A DNA stretch of 64,000 nt, taken from positions 186,001 through 250,000 of the forward strand of contig DATNPX010000016.1 of assembly GCA_036702975.1 (NCBI GenBank), read 5' to 3'. Of this stretch, positions 16,431 through 26,070 are shown piece after piece; the stretch's first letter is position 1, and every line of letters starts with the position of its first letter. Below the pieces are notes generated by a model that saw only the letters and a list, made by a program, of their open reading frames with translations, did no database searches and was not told where the DNA came from. This stretch comes from DATNPX01 sp036702975. Its GTDB lineage: Bacteria > Cyanobacteriota > Vampirovibrionia > Obscuribacterales > Obscuribacteraceae. A program made the translations under genes and the position numbers.

Positions 16431-18545
16431 ATGAATCCATTGGAAATGAAAAACGCCGCCGGCATAATACTTGATACCACGGCTCACCGCAGTGGGCTTA
16501 GCTTCCCGCTGGGCGCAGGAATTCGTCCCGGTGGAGTCAATTTTTGCGTCTTTGCCAAGCATGCCACAGGCGCCGAGCTCCTGCTCTTCGATGGTCCGAA
16601 TGACCCACTGCCAAGCAAAGTCATCACACTTGACCAATCGCAAAACCGCACTTATTTTTACTGGCACGTTTTTGTGCCCGGCGTGGGAGTCGGACAGGTC
16701 TATGCTTGGCGTATGCACGGTCCCAATGATCCATCACGCGGCTTGCGTTACGACCCTGAAAAGGTACTCTTAGACCCTTACACAAAGGCCGTAGTCAACT
16801 GGGAAAATTATGACCGAGGGGCAGCCAGCCGCCCCGGAGACAACTGCGCAAAATCGATGCGCTCAGTCGTCATAGATTCACAGGCGTTCGATTGGGGTGA
16901 CGACATGCCTCCGCGCATCCCATACTCCGAGACTGTCATATATGAGATGCATGTCGGCGGATTCACGAAGCATCCCAATTCCGGAGTCTCACCGGAAAAA
17001 CGTGGCACCTATGCGGGCATCATAGAGAAGATCCCTTACTTGAAAGAGCTCGGTGTCACCGCCATTGAGCTGATGCCGGTATGTCAGTTCGACGAGCAAG
17101 ACGCTAGCCTCGGTAAAGTGAACTATTGGGGTTACAGCCCCATGGCGATGTTTGCACCTCATGCGCAGTACAGTTCTCAAAAGGACCCGCTCGGTCCGGT
17201 GAATGAATTCAAAAAAATGGTGCGCGCACTGCACCATGAAGGAATCGAGATCATCCTGGACGTTGTGTACAATCACACCGCCGAAGGCAGCGAGCTTGGT
17301 CCAACATTTTCATTTAGAGGTTTCGACAATCCCACGTATTACATGTTGGATTTCGACCGCAGCAAATACCGAGACTATAGCGGCTGCGGCAACACTTTCA
17401 ACGCCAATCACACCATTACCGGACACCTTATTCTCCAGTGCCTTCGCTACTGGGTCGAAGAGATGCATGTGGATGGATTCCGATTCGACCTTGCAGCATC
17501 CTTGACTCGCGATGTTTCCGGCGAACCAGACAAGGTAAGCATTCTGTGGACAATCGAATCCGATCCTGTACTCGCAGGCACGAAGCTCATCGCGGAAGCA
17601 TGGGATAGTGCCGGACTTTACCAGGTTGGAAATTTCGTCAATCGCGGTGATTGGTTTGCGGAATGGAACGGCCCCTTCCGAGATGACATAAGAAGTTTCG
17701 TGAAAGCTGACAAGGGCTCGGTGAAACACATCGCCCAAAGACTGCTGGGAAGCCCGGATATCTATACCAATCCCGACAGCGAGCCGAATCGTAGTATCGA
17801 TTTCATCACCTGTCATGACGGGTTTACACTCAACGATCTTGTCTCGTATAACAGCAAACACAATGAAGCAAATGGTGAGCGCAACAGAGACGGAAACAAC
17901 GCAAACTTCAGCTGGAACTGCGGAATCGAGGGCCCGACGAACGATGAACGAGTCGAATCAATTCGGCGCCAACAGATCAAAAATTTCCTCACTCTGCTGT
18001 TCATTTCTCAAGGCACGCCGATGTTGCTCATGGGCGACGAGGTGCGCCGCACGCAAAACGGCAACAACAATGCTTATTGCCACGATAACGAGCTGACCTG
18101 GTTCAACTGGGATCTCCTTAAATCGAACGAGAACAATTTGCGTTTCACAAAGATGCTGATCGAATTCAGCCAATCGCACGAAATCTTCAAGCAACGGCGT
18201 CAGCTTTCGCGAGTACCAGGCTCCAAAGATCCGCATATTATTTGGCACGGCGTGGAGCTCGGTCACCCTGATTGGGGCGATGATTCACATAGCGTCGGTT
18301 TTACTTTGGTGGAGCCGTTGCATGGTGAGATCATGCACGTAATGCTGAACATGTATTGGAAACCGCTCTCGTTTGCATTGCCATCATTGAGCAGCGAACA
18401 AAAATGGCATCGAATCATCGACACTTCACTGAGTGGCAACAACGACATCGTCAGAAAAAAAGATTCAGTTCCAATGCCAAATCGCAGATATACAGTCCAT
18501 CCACGAGCATGCGCTTTACTTATGGCGCTTCCGCAGATCGATTGA
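16431..18545 (+). CDS. glgX: Glycogen debranching enzyme GlgX (isoamylase type)
   Basis: About 704 residues, the usual GlgX length. An N-terminal CBM48 domain (FPLGAGIRPGGVNFCVFAKHATGAELLLF) is followed by a GH13 barrel. The conserved regions are visible: DVVYNHTAEGS, DGFRFDLAASL (nucleophile Asp), IAEAWD (acid/base Glu) and TCHDGFTLNDL (transition-state Asp). Cleaves alpha-1,6 branches of phosphorylase-trimmed glycogen in the cytoplasm. The start is uncertain: ATG 16431 is chosen, ATG 16446 and GTG 16380 are in frame, and none has a good ribosome-binding site. Other glycogen genes are not adjacent. Confidence 0.93.
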   Translation: MNPLEMKNAAGIILDTTAHRSGLSFPLGAGIRPGGVNFCVFAKHATGAELLLFDGPNDPLPSKVITLDQSQNRTYFYWHVFVPGVGVGQVYAWRMHGPNDPSRGLRYDPEKVLLDPYTKAVVNWENYDRGAASRPGDNCAKSMRSVVIDSQAFDWGDDMPPRIPYSETVIYEMHVGGFTKHPNSGVSPEKRGTYAGIIEKIPYLKELGVTAIELMPVCQFDEQDASLGKVNYWGYSPMAMFAPHAQYSSQKDPLGPVNEFKKMVRALHHEGIEIILDVVYNHTAEGSELGPTFSFRGFDNPTYYMLDFDRSKYRDYSGCGNTFNANHTITGHLILQCLRYWVEEMHVDGFRFDLAASLTRDVSGEPDKVSILWTIESDPVLAGTKLIAEAWDSAGLYQVGNFVNRGDWFAEWNGPFRDDIRSFVKADKGSVKHIAQRLLGSPDIYTNPDSEPNRSIDFITCHDGFTLNDLVSYNSKHNEANGERNRDGNNANFSWNCGIEGPTNDERVESIRRQQIKNFLTLLFISQGTPMLLMGDEVRRTQNGNNNAYCHDNELTWFNWDLLKSNENNLRFTKMLIEFSQSHEIFKQRRQLSRVPGSKDPHIIWHGVELGHPDWGDDSHSVGFTLVEPLHGEIMHVMLNMYWKPLSFALPSLSSEQKWHRIIDTSLSGNNDIVRKKDSVPMPNRRYTVHPRACALLMALPQID

Positions 18546-18748
18546 TACCAGTTCCATCTTCATTGTGCTGAACATGCCCCTTGAAGATTATTTTCGCGTT
18601 TATTTTTGTTCAGTTTGCGCCATTAGATTCAAATTTGTATTGCCAGGCTGATCTTCAATTTCAGAACCAAGCTTGCTTGTTTGGTCCTTCGCTCTCTCAG
18701 TTGTGCCAATGCACGAGCCCCCAAAGCAATCGGTAATGTGGTCTAACT

Positions 18749-20431
18749 CTAGCTTACAGGGAAGCTGCGCATTAGAACTTGAGCGATCAGCATATAGAGC
18801 GGAATTCCAATGGTCACGTTATAGGAAAAAGTCAATCCTAGCGACGCAGCAAGTGGCAGGGACGGGCTCGCTTCCGGAATTGCCAGTCTCTGTACCGCTG
18901 GAACAGCAATGTAAGATGCTGCGGCGCACAATACTGCAAACAACGTATAAGTTCCGAGCTGAAAAGGCTGGTGCAGAACATGGCTCAGAAGTTGCGCCAC
19001 GATAAGTCCAAATAAAGCAAAAACGTTAGGCGCAATCAAACCAAATGCTATATAAGTCGAGTTCACCGAACGCAGGTCCTGCAAGCGGCGTGCGGCCGTC
19101 ATGCCCATCTCCAACAGAAATAGACAGAGGATGCCTTGGAACAAGGAAATAAACAGGGCATCGTCGGCTTGCACTACTTTAAGACCTTGCAGCCGACTTA
19201 CATAACCGATGATGATGCCACCAAAGAGCAAGAACGATCCTGCGTTGAAGAAAATTTCGTGTAACACATGACCCCACGAGTGAGACTTGGGTGGATTGGC
19301 CGCAATCTCCTCAGGCGTGCGAGCTTTGTAGTTTGGCTCGCCAGGCATATTTCCAAGCGAGTCCATGCCTTTGTTGCGCAGATTCATCACTAAAAGCAAT
19401 CCGACGAGACAACCTGGAATCTCCATGATCGCAAGCATCACGGGCATGTATGGTGCCGAAGCGATATGCGCTGCTTGCAGTACCCCCATACAAGTAACGA
19501 ACGTTCCGGCAGAATCAGACCCGTAATAGGCCGCAACTGTAGCCGCATCCACCTTCCTCAACTTAGGAACGAAAAACCTCAACATCAAATATGCAATAAC
19601 AGCAATTGCAGAGTTGGTCAGGAATCCGACGGACATGAATGAGAAAGCTTGTTGGAAGGCTTTGTTGCTCAAAACAGCCAGTTCTTCCCCACCGTGCCAA
19701 CCGATGGATACAAGCAGGTAAATAGTCAAGCCTTGATAGATTGGTTTTGGAAACTCAAAAGCCACACGCAATAAGGGAATACAGAAGCCTACATAGAAAA
19801 AGAGCAGGAGGGGCTTAAACAGATTGGACCGAAAGTTGTTCCAAAATTTAGCCGGCAGATCGAAATGAGTCGTCTCAATCTTTATGATGTTCTTTTGTTT
19901 GTCCAGTAAAAGGCTGCCGTCATCGCCCTTTTGAACTGCGGCGATATCAACCTTTTTGCCATCGACCAAAATGGTGGCATTCGGGGCAAGCGGATAAGTC
20001 TCCTTCTTCACCAGATCGGCTGACAAAACCACTCCGGAAGCCGAGGCATCGACAACCATTCCGGCAGTGACGCGATTGGCAGCGACCTTAGTCACCGCAC
20101 CAGTTGCGTCTTTGCTCACGGTGCAATCGTCACCAGGTAAGAGTTCAGATAACGTGGCGGGACATCCATTGATCTCGACAGGCACATTCGCCGGAACGCG
20201 AATCTTTTGGCTATCTTCGCCTTCTTTCCCTATCGTGACAGTAGGCAATCCATCGGAAACCTCGGTAATTTTCCCTTTGTTAACAGGAGGCGCATCGCCA
20301 CCCTCATCTGCAAATGCGAACAATCCTTTTCCGACAAAAATCATGCAGATCAGCACTAGCCCGCATGCAAATAGCCTCATGAAGCGAGTCTCGGGATTGA
20401 GCCGGCCCTTTGAGTTTCCAAGAAGCAACAT
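18749..20431 (-). CDS. SbtA-family sodium-dependent bicarbonate permease with an extra N-terminal domain
   Basis: 560 residues. The C-terminal 360 are an SbtA-type transporter (DUF897) with about ten helices and the family signature YYGSDSAGTFVTCMGVLQAA followed by APYMPVMLAIMEIPG. Ahead of it, residues about 18-42 form a signal/anchor and about 45-185 a mostly beta, extracytoplasmic domain (VSDGLPTVTIGK ... KIRVPANVPVEINGCPATLSELLPGDDC ... ATILVDGKKVDI) that ordinary SbtA proteins of about 370 residues lack. The start has GGAG nine bases upstream. Read from a leftward operon behind a UspA protein; no sbtB PII-like gene is adjacent. Bicarbonate as substrate is inferred from the family. Confidence 0.85.
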   Translation of the reverse strand: MLLLGNSKGRLNPETRFMRLFACGLVLICMIFVGKGLFAFADEGGDAPPVNKGKITEVSDGLPTVTIGKEGEDSQKIRVPANVPVEINGCPATLSELLPGDDCTVSKDATGAVTKVAANRVTAGMVVDASASGVVLSADLVKKETYPLAPNATILVDGKKVDIAAVQKGDDGSLLLDKQKNIIKIETTHFDLPAKFWNNFRSNLFKPLLLFFYVGFCIPLLRVAFEFPKPIYQGLTIYLLVSIGWHGGEELAVLSNKAFQQAFSFMSVGFLTNSAIAVIAYLMLRFFVPKLRKVDAATVAAYYGSDSAGTFVTCMGVLQAAHIASAPYMPVMLAIMEIPGCLVGLLLVMNLRNKGMDSLGNMPGEPNYKARTPEEIAANPPKSHSWGHVLHEIFFNAGSFLLFGGIIIGYVSRLQGLKVVQADDALFISLFQGILCLFLLEMGMTAARRLQDLRSVNSTYIAFGLIAPNVFALFGLIVAQLLSHVLHQPFQLGTYTLFAVLCAAASYIAVPAVQRLAIPEASPSLPLAASLGLTFSYNVTIGIPLYMLIAQVLMRSFPVS

Positions 20432-20487
20432 TCGATTTCTCCAGATTGAAGACGATTGCAGAATATATTGAACAAGTCTTACAGCGC

Positions 20488-21363
20488 TTATGTCTGCCTA
20501 GGTGAGGCAGTCTTTACGATTTCAACTGTACATGGCGCACCGACAGCGACCGTTTCAGACACACTGCCAATCGCAATTTGCGCTGAAAAGTTCCGTCCCT
20601 GAGTGCCAACGAATATGATGTCGGCATCATAATCTTCGCAGGCAGCAATGAGCGTCTTGCGCGGGTGTCCGTTCAGAATGCGCGTTTGCACCTTGCAATG
20701 TGGCAGTCGTTTCGAGAGCATCTCGTAGGCTTCGGCGAGCCCACCTTGTGCAACCTCCAAGAGTTTGTTTCGCCCCAGTTCTAGCTGCTCCATCGAAAAA
20801 ACGTGCGGATTATCGTATGAACTTTCATCTAGAGTCGGCACGGCATTCAAGATGAAAATCTCGGTACCAGCCGGAATATGCCGCTCGGCAACAATTGACA
20901 AAGCGCGCCAGCAGAATTCTGATCCGTCGAATCCAACCAGGACTCGACGTGCCTTTCTCGTAATCGATCGCCTCGATATGCGCACAGAACAAGGCGATCC
21001 GAGCAAAAGCGCATGTGAGATGCTACCGAATAGCATCTTCTGCATCGAGGGTCGGCGAGAACCCATCACAAGCAGATCAAACTTGTTGGATGCCAAAACT
21101 GAAAGAATCTCGGTCTTGGGGTTGCCATCTACGACTTTTGTCTCGACCGACGTAATGTACGAATTCTTGCGAACTTGTTCCGCTGCCGACTCCAACAGCT
21201 TGAGAGCGGCTTCTGGTGTTTCTTTTATGCCGGCAAAAGCAAATGGATGCCAAACTGCAGTTGCAATCAGAACTTCGGTACCGTCAGGCCACAAACCATC
21301 AGTGACGTCTTTGATTGCGAGTGCAGAATGCTCAGAATTGTCAACAGAAAGGAGAAGTTTCAT
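20488..21363 (-). CDS. Tandem universal stress protein (two UspA domains)
   Basis: 291 residues with two Usp folds, residues 1-135 and about 142-285. Both end in the nucleotide-loop pattern: VMGSRRPSMQKMLFGSIS in the first and FVGTQGRNFSAQIAIGSVSE in the second, close to the G-2x-G-9x-G(S/T) ATP-binding signature (cleaner in the second). Cytoplasmic. It lies 56 bases upstream of the SbtA-like permease on the same strand, occupying the place where cyanobacteria often keep the regulator SbtB, so a role in sensing energy state for that permease is plausible but inferred. Confidence 0.88.
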   Translation of the reverse strand: MKLLLSVDNSEHSALAIKDVTDGLWPDGTEVLIATAVWHPFAFAGIKETPEAALKLLESAAEQVRKNSYITSVETKVVDGNPKTEILSVLASNKFDLLVMGSRRPSMQKMLFGSISHALLLGSPCSVRISRRSITRKARRVLVGFDGSEFCWRALSIVAERHIPAGTEIFILNAVPTLDESSYDNPHVFSMEQLELGRNKLLEVAQGGLAEAYEMLSKRLPHCKVQTRILNGHPRKTLIAACEDYDADIIFVGTQGRNFSAQIAIGSVSETVAVGAPCTVEIVKTASPRQT

Positions 21364-21649
21364 TTTACGCTGCCATAAGTAGAGCTCTATTTATGCGCTC
21401 AATTGTGACCCTAATGCGACGAATAAAATCTAATCCGAACTAATAATTCTCTACTAGATGCTCAAACTCGGCTGTCAAGAGTCTAATAAAATCCGACATC
21501 CAGAGAGAAAATCGCCCTGAGTGGAACCAGTGGCGCTGCAGAACGTCGCCACACAGGAAGCTTCACAGTAGCACTAAGATCCCAAGAAGATACTTCCCTT
21601 TGCAACCACTTTCCGATAACATGGTTTCGTCCGGTAGAGGACGATTTTA

Positions 21650-23035
21650 ATGAGACGTAATAAGTCAGTCGCACTAAGACTAGCCGCCCTCATAAGTGCA
21701 GCGAGCTTCTCAATATCATCCGTAGATGCTGAAGAAGTGTTTTCACCAGCTCAAGCTGAGACTAACGCCAAAATCGCCAAATATAGTATCAACTGGTGCA
21801 ATGACCTGAGCAAGGCTAAAACTCTTGCCCACCAGCAAAACAAGCCTATCCTCTGGATACATCTCTTGGGAAACATGGATGGTTTTACGTGAAGTGCCGG
21901 CAATAGTTTGAGAGCCGGGTCGCTCTCGCAAGAACCAGCGCTCAGTTACATACAAAATCACTTCGTCTGCGGTTACAGAAACATCTACAAAGAGCCATGG
22001 GCTGGCAATTCCAGCGCGCATCCGATTAATGCTGGAGCCGTCACCACCACAAACGGTGCAGGACCTCACAACGTTCAGATTTTCATGCTCAGCGACGACG
22101 GCACCGTCTTGCATTGCCTACCCGGATTTTGGGACCCACACGATCTAGTCTCCGAACTTGTTTTGTCCGAAAAACTAAACAACCTCTGGAAAGACGGCTC
22201 GATGCAAGCAGCCGACAAATCCGCTGCATTCAAGAAACTGCAGCTTGAACATTTGGCGATGCATTCGCAGGAAACCACTAGTAGAAGTCGCCTGCAGGGC
22301 TTTGATGCAATGTATATAGCTCATCACGCCAAAGATCTGCCCGACCTAATAGAAAAGCCACAAGCCATCAGCGACTATGAAAGGGAGAGTGGCACCGGAT
22401 CTATGATGAAAGGTGAAAAGATGCACGCATATCTGGCTCCGGACGCCCTCAAAACCACCGACAAGATCATGCACGAGCGCATGAGCAAAATGCCGTTTAC
22501 ACCATACGAGAAGTTCAACATTGCTGCGTTTACAAACTATGGCACTCAGTTTTACGATAAAAATGAAAACGAACTGGAAGGAAAATTCGCGCACCAAGAA
22601 TGGAAAAAGCTCGACCTGAAAAAAGTGACCACTGATGCCGAGGGTACAGCAGAATCTCAAAAGATCTCGGTCGTCCGTGATAAAACAGGAAGTTGCCAAT
22701 TCGGACCGACCAAGCCGATGACAGAGCAAGAAAAAATGATTGAGCGCTTCGAAGCAGCTTCGAAGTTGCTCCACTCTCAGCCTCATAATGTTGCCGCGCT
22801 CGAAGCGAGAGCCGCCGCGGCCTACAAACTAAAATTGTACCAACAGGCATACAGCGATGCCGGTTGGGCAGCATACTATGGAAGTCGCAGTGCGACGAAC
22901 GCACAGCTCAAAATGCTTGCCGAACGCGCAATAGCATCTCAGCCGTCTTCAGCAAACAAAGGTCCTCTCATCATTCAGCAAACAGTATCAGCAAAACGGC
23001 TAATGTCCAATGCAGCTACCGGTTCTATGCAGTAG
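21650..23035 (+). CDS. Secreted thioredoxin-fold protein with in-frame TGA (candidate selenoprotein)
   Basis: Two open stretches, 21650-21892 and 21893-23035, are in the same frame and separated by a single TGA (21890-21892, codon 81). Upstream: a signal peptide (MRRNKSVALRLAALISAASFS) and a strand of thioredoxin type (NKPILWIHLLGNMDGFT). Downstream the protein continues without a break (SAGNSLRAGSLSQEPALSYI, then FVCGYRNIYKEPW), so TGA falls where the redox Cys of a thioredoxin fold is expected, at the start of the first helix. A hairpin with a GGUC loop lies 23 bases downstream (separate entry). If read as selenocysteine the product is 461 residues; the C-terminal half has a TPR-like stretch (EARAAAAYKLKLYQQAYSDAGWAAYYG). 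GAGGA precedes the ATG. Alternatives: a nonsense mutation (TGC/TGT to TGA) or a base-call error; the reading frame beyond the TGA is otherwise intact. Confidence 0.62.
21907..21931 (+). promoter_or_regulatory. SECIS-like stem-loop downstream of in-frame TGA
   Basis: A perfect six-base-pair stem 21910-21915/21922-21927 encloses the six-base loop cgggtc (21916-21921). The stem can be extended by TTT (21907-21909) pairing with G21928, A21930 and A21931 around one bulged C. The apical loop contains GGUC, as in the E. coli fdhF SECIS, has G in its second position, and begins 23 bases after the TGA. These values fall within the published bacterial SECIS pattern as I know it (loop 3-14 bases, distance 16-37, G among the first two loop bases). 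Function is inference; a six-base stem also arises by chance. Confidence 0.5.
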
Positions 23036-23045
23036 AAACTCACCG

Positions 23046-24242
23046 CTAGCCAGCAAGATTCATGTCCCGTTGCCGGAAACCGAAAACAACAAGTCCTTGA
23101 TTCACAGTCAATTTCCTGATGCGCACCAGTTCGTAAATGATCAAGGCCCCATTAATCGCTTGCTTGTCCGCCGGGAAGATTGCCATGAGAGCCTTTCGGA
23201 ACTTATCATTGTCATTGGCAACACGCAGAACAAGTTGACGTGCCTGTCTATCTAATTCGCTTTCGCCAACGATCGAGTTAGCATCTTTAGCACCCTCAGT
23301 TGATAGTGATCCAACTTTTTCCGTCAACTTTGAGAGGCGCCGCGCGTTCAGAAATCCTGATGCCCGCAAAAAGTCGAAAAAGGTAATTGGAGCGCCTTCA
23401 CTTCCTCCAATAGAGTGCGATTGCCGCTGAATAGCTGCGGCAACTTCGGAGATCAGAAGGCTGCCACCATCCACACCAATAAGATCGGCATCCAGCAGAT
23501 TCTGCACGCATAACGAAGTCGCAATCACCTCTTCGGCTACATTGTATTGCTCAATTAACGTCTGTCCTACTAAACGATTCTCCGCTTCTGCTCTCTCAAC
23601 TGCAGATTTGATCTCATCGCTCGTTACGACGCCTGCACGGTTAAGGAGCTCTCCAATACGAAAGTGCCTGGATCTACCCGAACGCATTTGAGCCAAACGG
23701 AGAGCTTCGAGTTCGCTGATAGCCTGGGCTCTATCCAGTCCACCTTGTCTAATCTTAGACTGCACTTCCAATGCTCGACGCACAACCATTTCGTCGGTCG
23801 CATTGAAACTTACTAAAACCTTGCCGAGAGGGAGAGAACAGAGTTCTCCAATTCGCAATGCTGATTGCAATGGCGACTCTTCGATTGTGCCAGCATCGGC
23901 AAGTAATTCTCCGAGCCGAGTACGCCTCGTTGAGTGCGCATCCAAGCCTTGCATCGTCAGCGCATCAGTGAGGGTCCAACCGCGTCGCACAGACTCCATT
24001 GCTTCCGAAAGTTGTGAGACCGTGGCAACTCCCTCCCGCAACAAAGCTTGCGCCTCCAATGCGTACTGCAGTTCGTCCTGCGAAATACTATCAAGCAAAA
24101 CAAAACACTTTCCTAGAGGCAAACCTGTTGACTGAGAAAGACGTTCTGCATGACGCATATCGTCTGAGTCAATCAGATTAAACTCGCGCAATAATCTGCC
24201 GAGCTTGGTATTAAATTCAGTTGCTGGACTCTCTTTTGCCAC
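23046..24242 (-). CDS. Protein with three MshEN/GspE-N-like repeats
   Basis: 398 residues, no signal peptide. Three modules of about 100 residues begin near 12, 110 and 213. Each has the pattern (K/R)(L/I)G(R/E)LL..... followed about 25-30 residues later by (L)PLGK or (R)LVGQ and then ...A(L)..Q. This doubled RLGxxL/PLGxxL layout is that of the MshEN domain (N-terminal domain of type II secretion/MSHA ATPases), several of which bind cyclic di-GMP. No ATPase follows. The last 120 residues have no repeat. GTG start at 24242; no clear ribosome-binding site. It is a short paralogue of the protein at 27850-31803 and converges on the TGA-containing gene. Confidence 0.7.
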   Translation of the reverse strand: MAKESPATEFNTKLGRLLREFNLIDSDDMRHAERLSQSTGLPLGKCFVLLDSISQDELQYALEAQALLREGVATVSQLSEAMESVRRGWTLTDALTMQGLDAHSTRRTRLGELLADAGTIEESPLQSALRIGELCSLPLGKVLVSFNATDEMVVRRALEVQSKIRQGGLDRAQAISELEALRLAQMRSGRSRHFRIGELLNRAGVVTSDEIKSAVERAEAENRLVGQTLIEQYNVAEEVIATSLCVQNLLDADLIGVDGGSLLISEVAAAIQRQSHSIGGSEGAPITFFDFLRASGFLNARRLSKLTEKVGSLSTEGAKDANSIVGESELDRQARQLVLRVANDNDKFRKALMAIFPADKQAINGALIIYELVRIRKLTVNQGLVVFGFRQRDMNLAG

Positions 24243-24443
24243 TTCAGGAGGATTAGCGGTCTACTAACGGTCGCCTAATCAATTAATTAATCACAGACCT
24301 TGATGATTTGTCATCCCTCAGTCGAGCATACTTCGCTTTCGCAATCGCAACAATGGCATGACACCAAACCAACTATAGTTGACATAATAACACAGTTATT
24401 CAACCGCGCAGTCAGTCAATAGCGCGCGAGACACAGTGTCCAA

Positions 24444-24459
24444 GAAGCTTCCAAGCTTC
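24444..24459. repeat. 16-base palindrome (two AAGCTT cores)
   Basis: GAAGCTT at 24444-24450 and AAGCTTC at 24453-24459, separated by CC, form a perfect inverted repeat in the 289-base gap between the SGNH gene end and the start of the MshEN-repeat gene, both leftward. Could be an operator for the latter or the base of a transcript hairpin; no uridine run follows. Confidence 0.35.
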
Positions 24460-24531
24460 GGTCAATTCAGTGGTTCGATTCCAGAATTGCACAGCGTGAC
24501 GTTTGTGAGACACCCGATGAGATATCTCACT

Positions 24532-26052
24532 TTATTCTTCAACACCCGCCATAGAAGCACTTGCGCTGCTCAATTGCTGCCGAACTGCCGGGATCAACTG
24601 CTGGCTCAAATAGACATGCCCAGGGGGTGCCAAGTGAGCGCTGAAAAACATCGCTTGCCTTGAAGCCGTTGGCAATCTGCGCGCTGGAGAGTTTCCATCG
24701 ACAAAAGGAACATCGTCCTGAGCACAAAGCTTGCGCACAATTACAGTCTCATCCTCATAGCTAAGATCTGAGGTAGGAGCTGCGCCAGGATAGGGAGCGA
24801 GGTCAGCTCGGGACGGCATACCCAACACCATAAACCTTACGTTGTGCTGCACACAATCTGCGTGCATGCGCTCAATCAGTCCGCCCATAGTTGCTGCGAT
24901 CAGCCTGGTATAAGAATTGCGTTCGGAAGGGTCTTGAGCAACGGTTGCAGTTATGGGTGAAGTTACCTGTTCAAGATTCGCGGCTGAAGTTTGCGGAGCA
25001 ACCGCCTTCGCTGCTGTGCTCGATACCGAAGATTTTGCCTTCATAGTGTCAGCGGTGGCAACCTTCGTAACACCTCGAACGGAAACCAAAGTTGCGGCAG
25101 GTGTTGCAGATACTGCGGTCGACAGTGGTGTCAAAACCGGTGCTGATTTCGTTGCCGGGGTTAGGACTGGCGTTTTCGCAACAATCGAACCTACAGCACC
25201 GAGCGATCCCCTAACCGACTTTATCCAACCTCGCACGGACCGGCTAGGGTTGGTAGCAAAACTGAGAATCGCTTTGACTGTCGGGTCTTTCATACTGAGT
25301 TGCAATTCAGTGGCGGAAATTATTCCCCACACGCGACTGTTCTGCCGGAACCATTCGATGGACTGCAAAAAGCGTGCACGCGGCGACTTCAGCCAGCTAA
25401 CAACTGGCGAGCTATCGATGATCAAGGGGCGTCCCGGGAGTTTGAGAGCTACTGGACGAACATTGCTTACAGTTTCGTCAGGCGGCGACCAATTTTCCAT
25501 CATGTCGCGACTGCTATAGCCAAGGACAACGAGATCAGGGTGATATTTGAATACTTTGCCTTCGAGTGCTAGACAATCTTGAGTCGTGGAATAACCTGAG
25601 TTCCCGAAGTTTAAGACCTCCACTCGCTTCCCATCTACTGGTCCGATACTTTTCTCTAGCAGCTGCCCCCAAGATTTTTCCAATGGTACCTGCAAAGATT
25701 CAACTAGAGAGTCACCGAGCAAAACCACACGATAGGCATTGGAAGCCTTGTTCATCGAGACGTTGCTTTCGCGCAAGCCATCGGGTCCGAAATAGCTGCG
25801 TGCATACCCTTCACTCCGCCAGGTCACAATCTTGTTAGGGAAGTGTTGAAATCCTAGTTTCGGATCGAATTTGAATATCTCCTCCTCTCCTATGCCAGCG
25901 GTGAATAACACCGCCTCGACAAACAAGAGCGCAATGACTTGCCAACAGATGACGGAAAGTCCGGTCAACCACCAGTTCTTACGTAGAGTCCGAGTGACGG
26001 AAACCACTTCGGTCGAATTCGTTTTGGTGCTAAGTTGAGAAGGGGAGATCAT
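24532..26052 (-). CDS. Membrane-anchored SGNH-fold hydrolase/acetyltransferase partner
   Basis: 506 residues. One membrane helix near 30-52, then an SGNH/GDSL fold: block I VVLLGDSLVESL (nucleophile Ser), block III NFGNSGYST, and block V in AHLAPPGH, where the His is kept although the usual Asp two or three residues earlier is Ala. A stretch of about 90 residues rich in Ala, Thr, Val and Ser (roughly 295-390) is inserted between the blocks and looks like a flexible linker. Lies 18 bases downstream of the MBOAT gene on the same strand. The MBOAT plus SGNH layout is that of alginate/peptidoglycan O-acetylation systems (AlgI with AlgJ/AlgX, or PatA with PatB), so it probably transfers or removes acetyl groups on an exported polysaccharide. 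Confidence 0.8.
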   Translation of the reverse strand: MISPSQLSTKTNSTEVVSVTRTLRKNWWLTGLSVICWQVIALLFVEAVLFTAGIGEEEIFKFDPKLGFQHFPNKIVTWRSEGYARSYFGPDGLRESNVSMNKASNAYRVVLLGDSLVESLQVPLEKSWGQLLEKSIGPVDGKRVEVLNFGNSGYSTTQDCLALEGKVFKYHPDLVVLGYSSRDMMENWSPPDETVSNVRPVALKLPGRPLIIDSSPVVSWLKSPRARFLQSIEWFRQNSRVWGIISATELQLSMKDPTVKAILSFATNPSRSVRGWIKSVRGSLGAVGSIVAKTPVLTPATKSAPVLTPLSTAVSATPAATLVSVRGVTKVATADTMKAKSSVSSTAAKAVAPQTSAANLEQVTSPITATVAQDPSERNSYTRLIAATMGGLIERMHADCVQHNVRFMVLGMPSRADLAPYPGAAPTSDLSYEDETVIVRKLCAQDDVPFVDGNSPARRLPTASRQAMFFSAHLAPPGHVYLSQQLIPAVRQQLSSASASMAGVEE

Positions 26053-26070
26053 TGTATTTTCTGTCTCACT

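Noticed and set aside
21483..21674. Leftward frame of 63 residues overlapping the start of the TGA-containing gene
   Set aside because: Opposite strand to a gene with a good ribosome-binding site and signal peptide; no support of its own.
21890..21892. General reassignment of TGA to an amino acid
   Set aside because: TGA ends hisG, hisH, hisD, the response regulator at 11235 and others in this window at sensible places, so it is a normal stop here; only the local reading as selenocysteine is considered.
24465..24490. T-loop-like sequence (GGTTCGATTCC) suggesting a tRNA
   Set aside because: Flanking bases do not form the T stem, and no acceptor, D or anticodon arm can be drawn.
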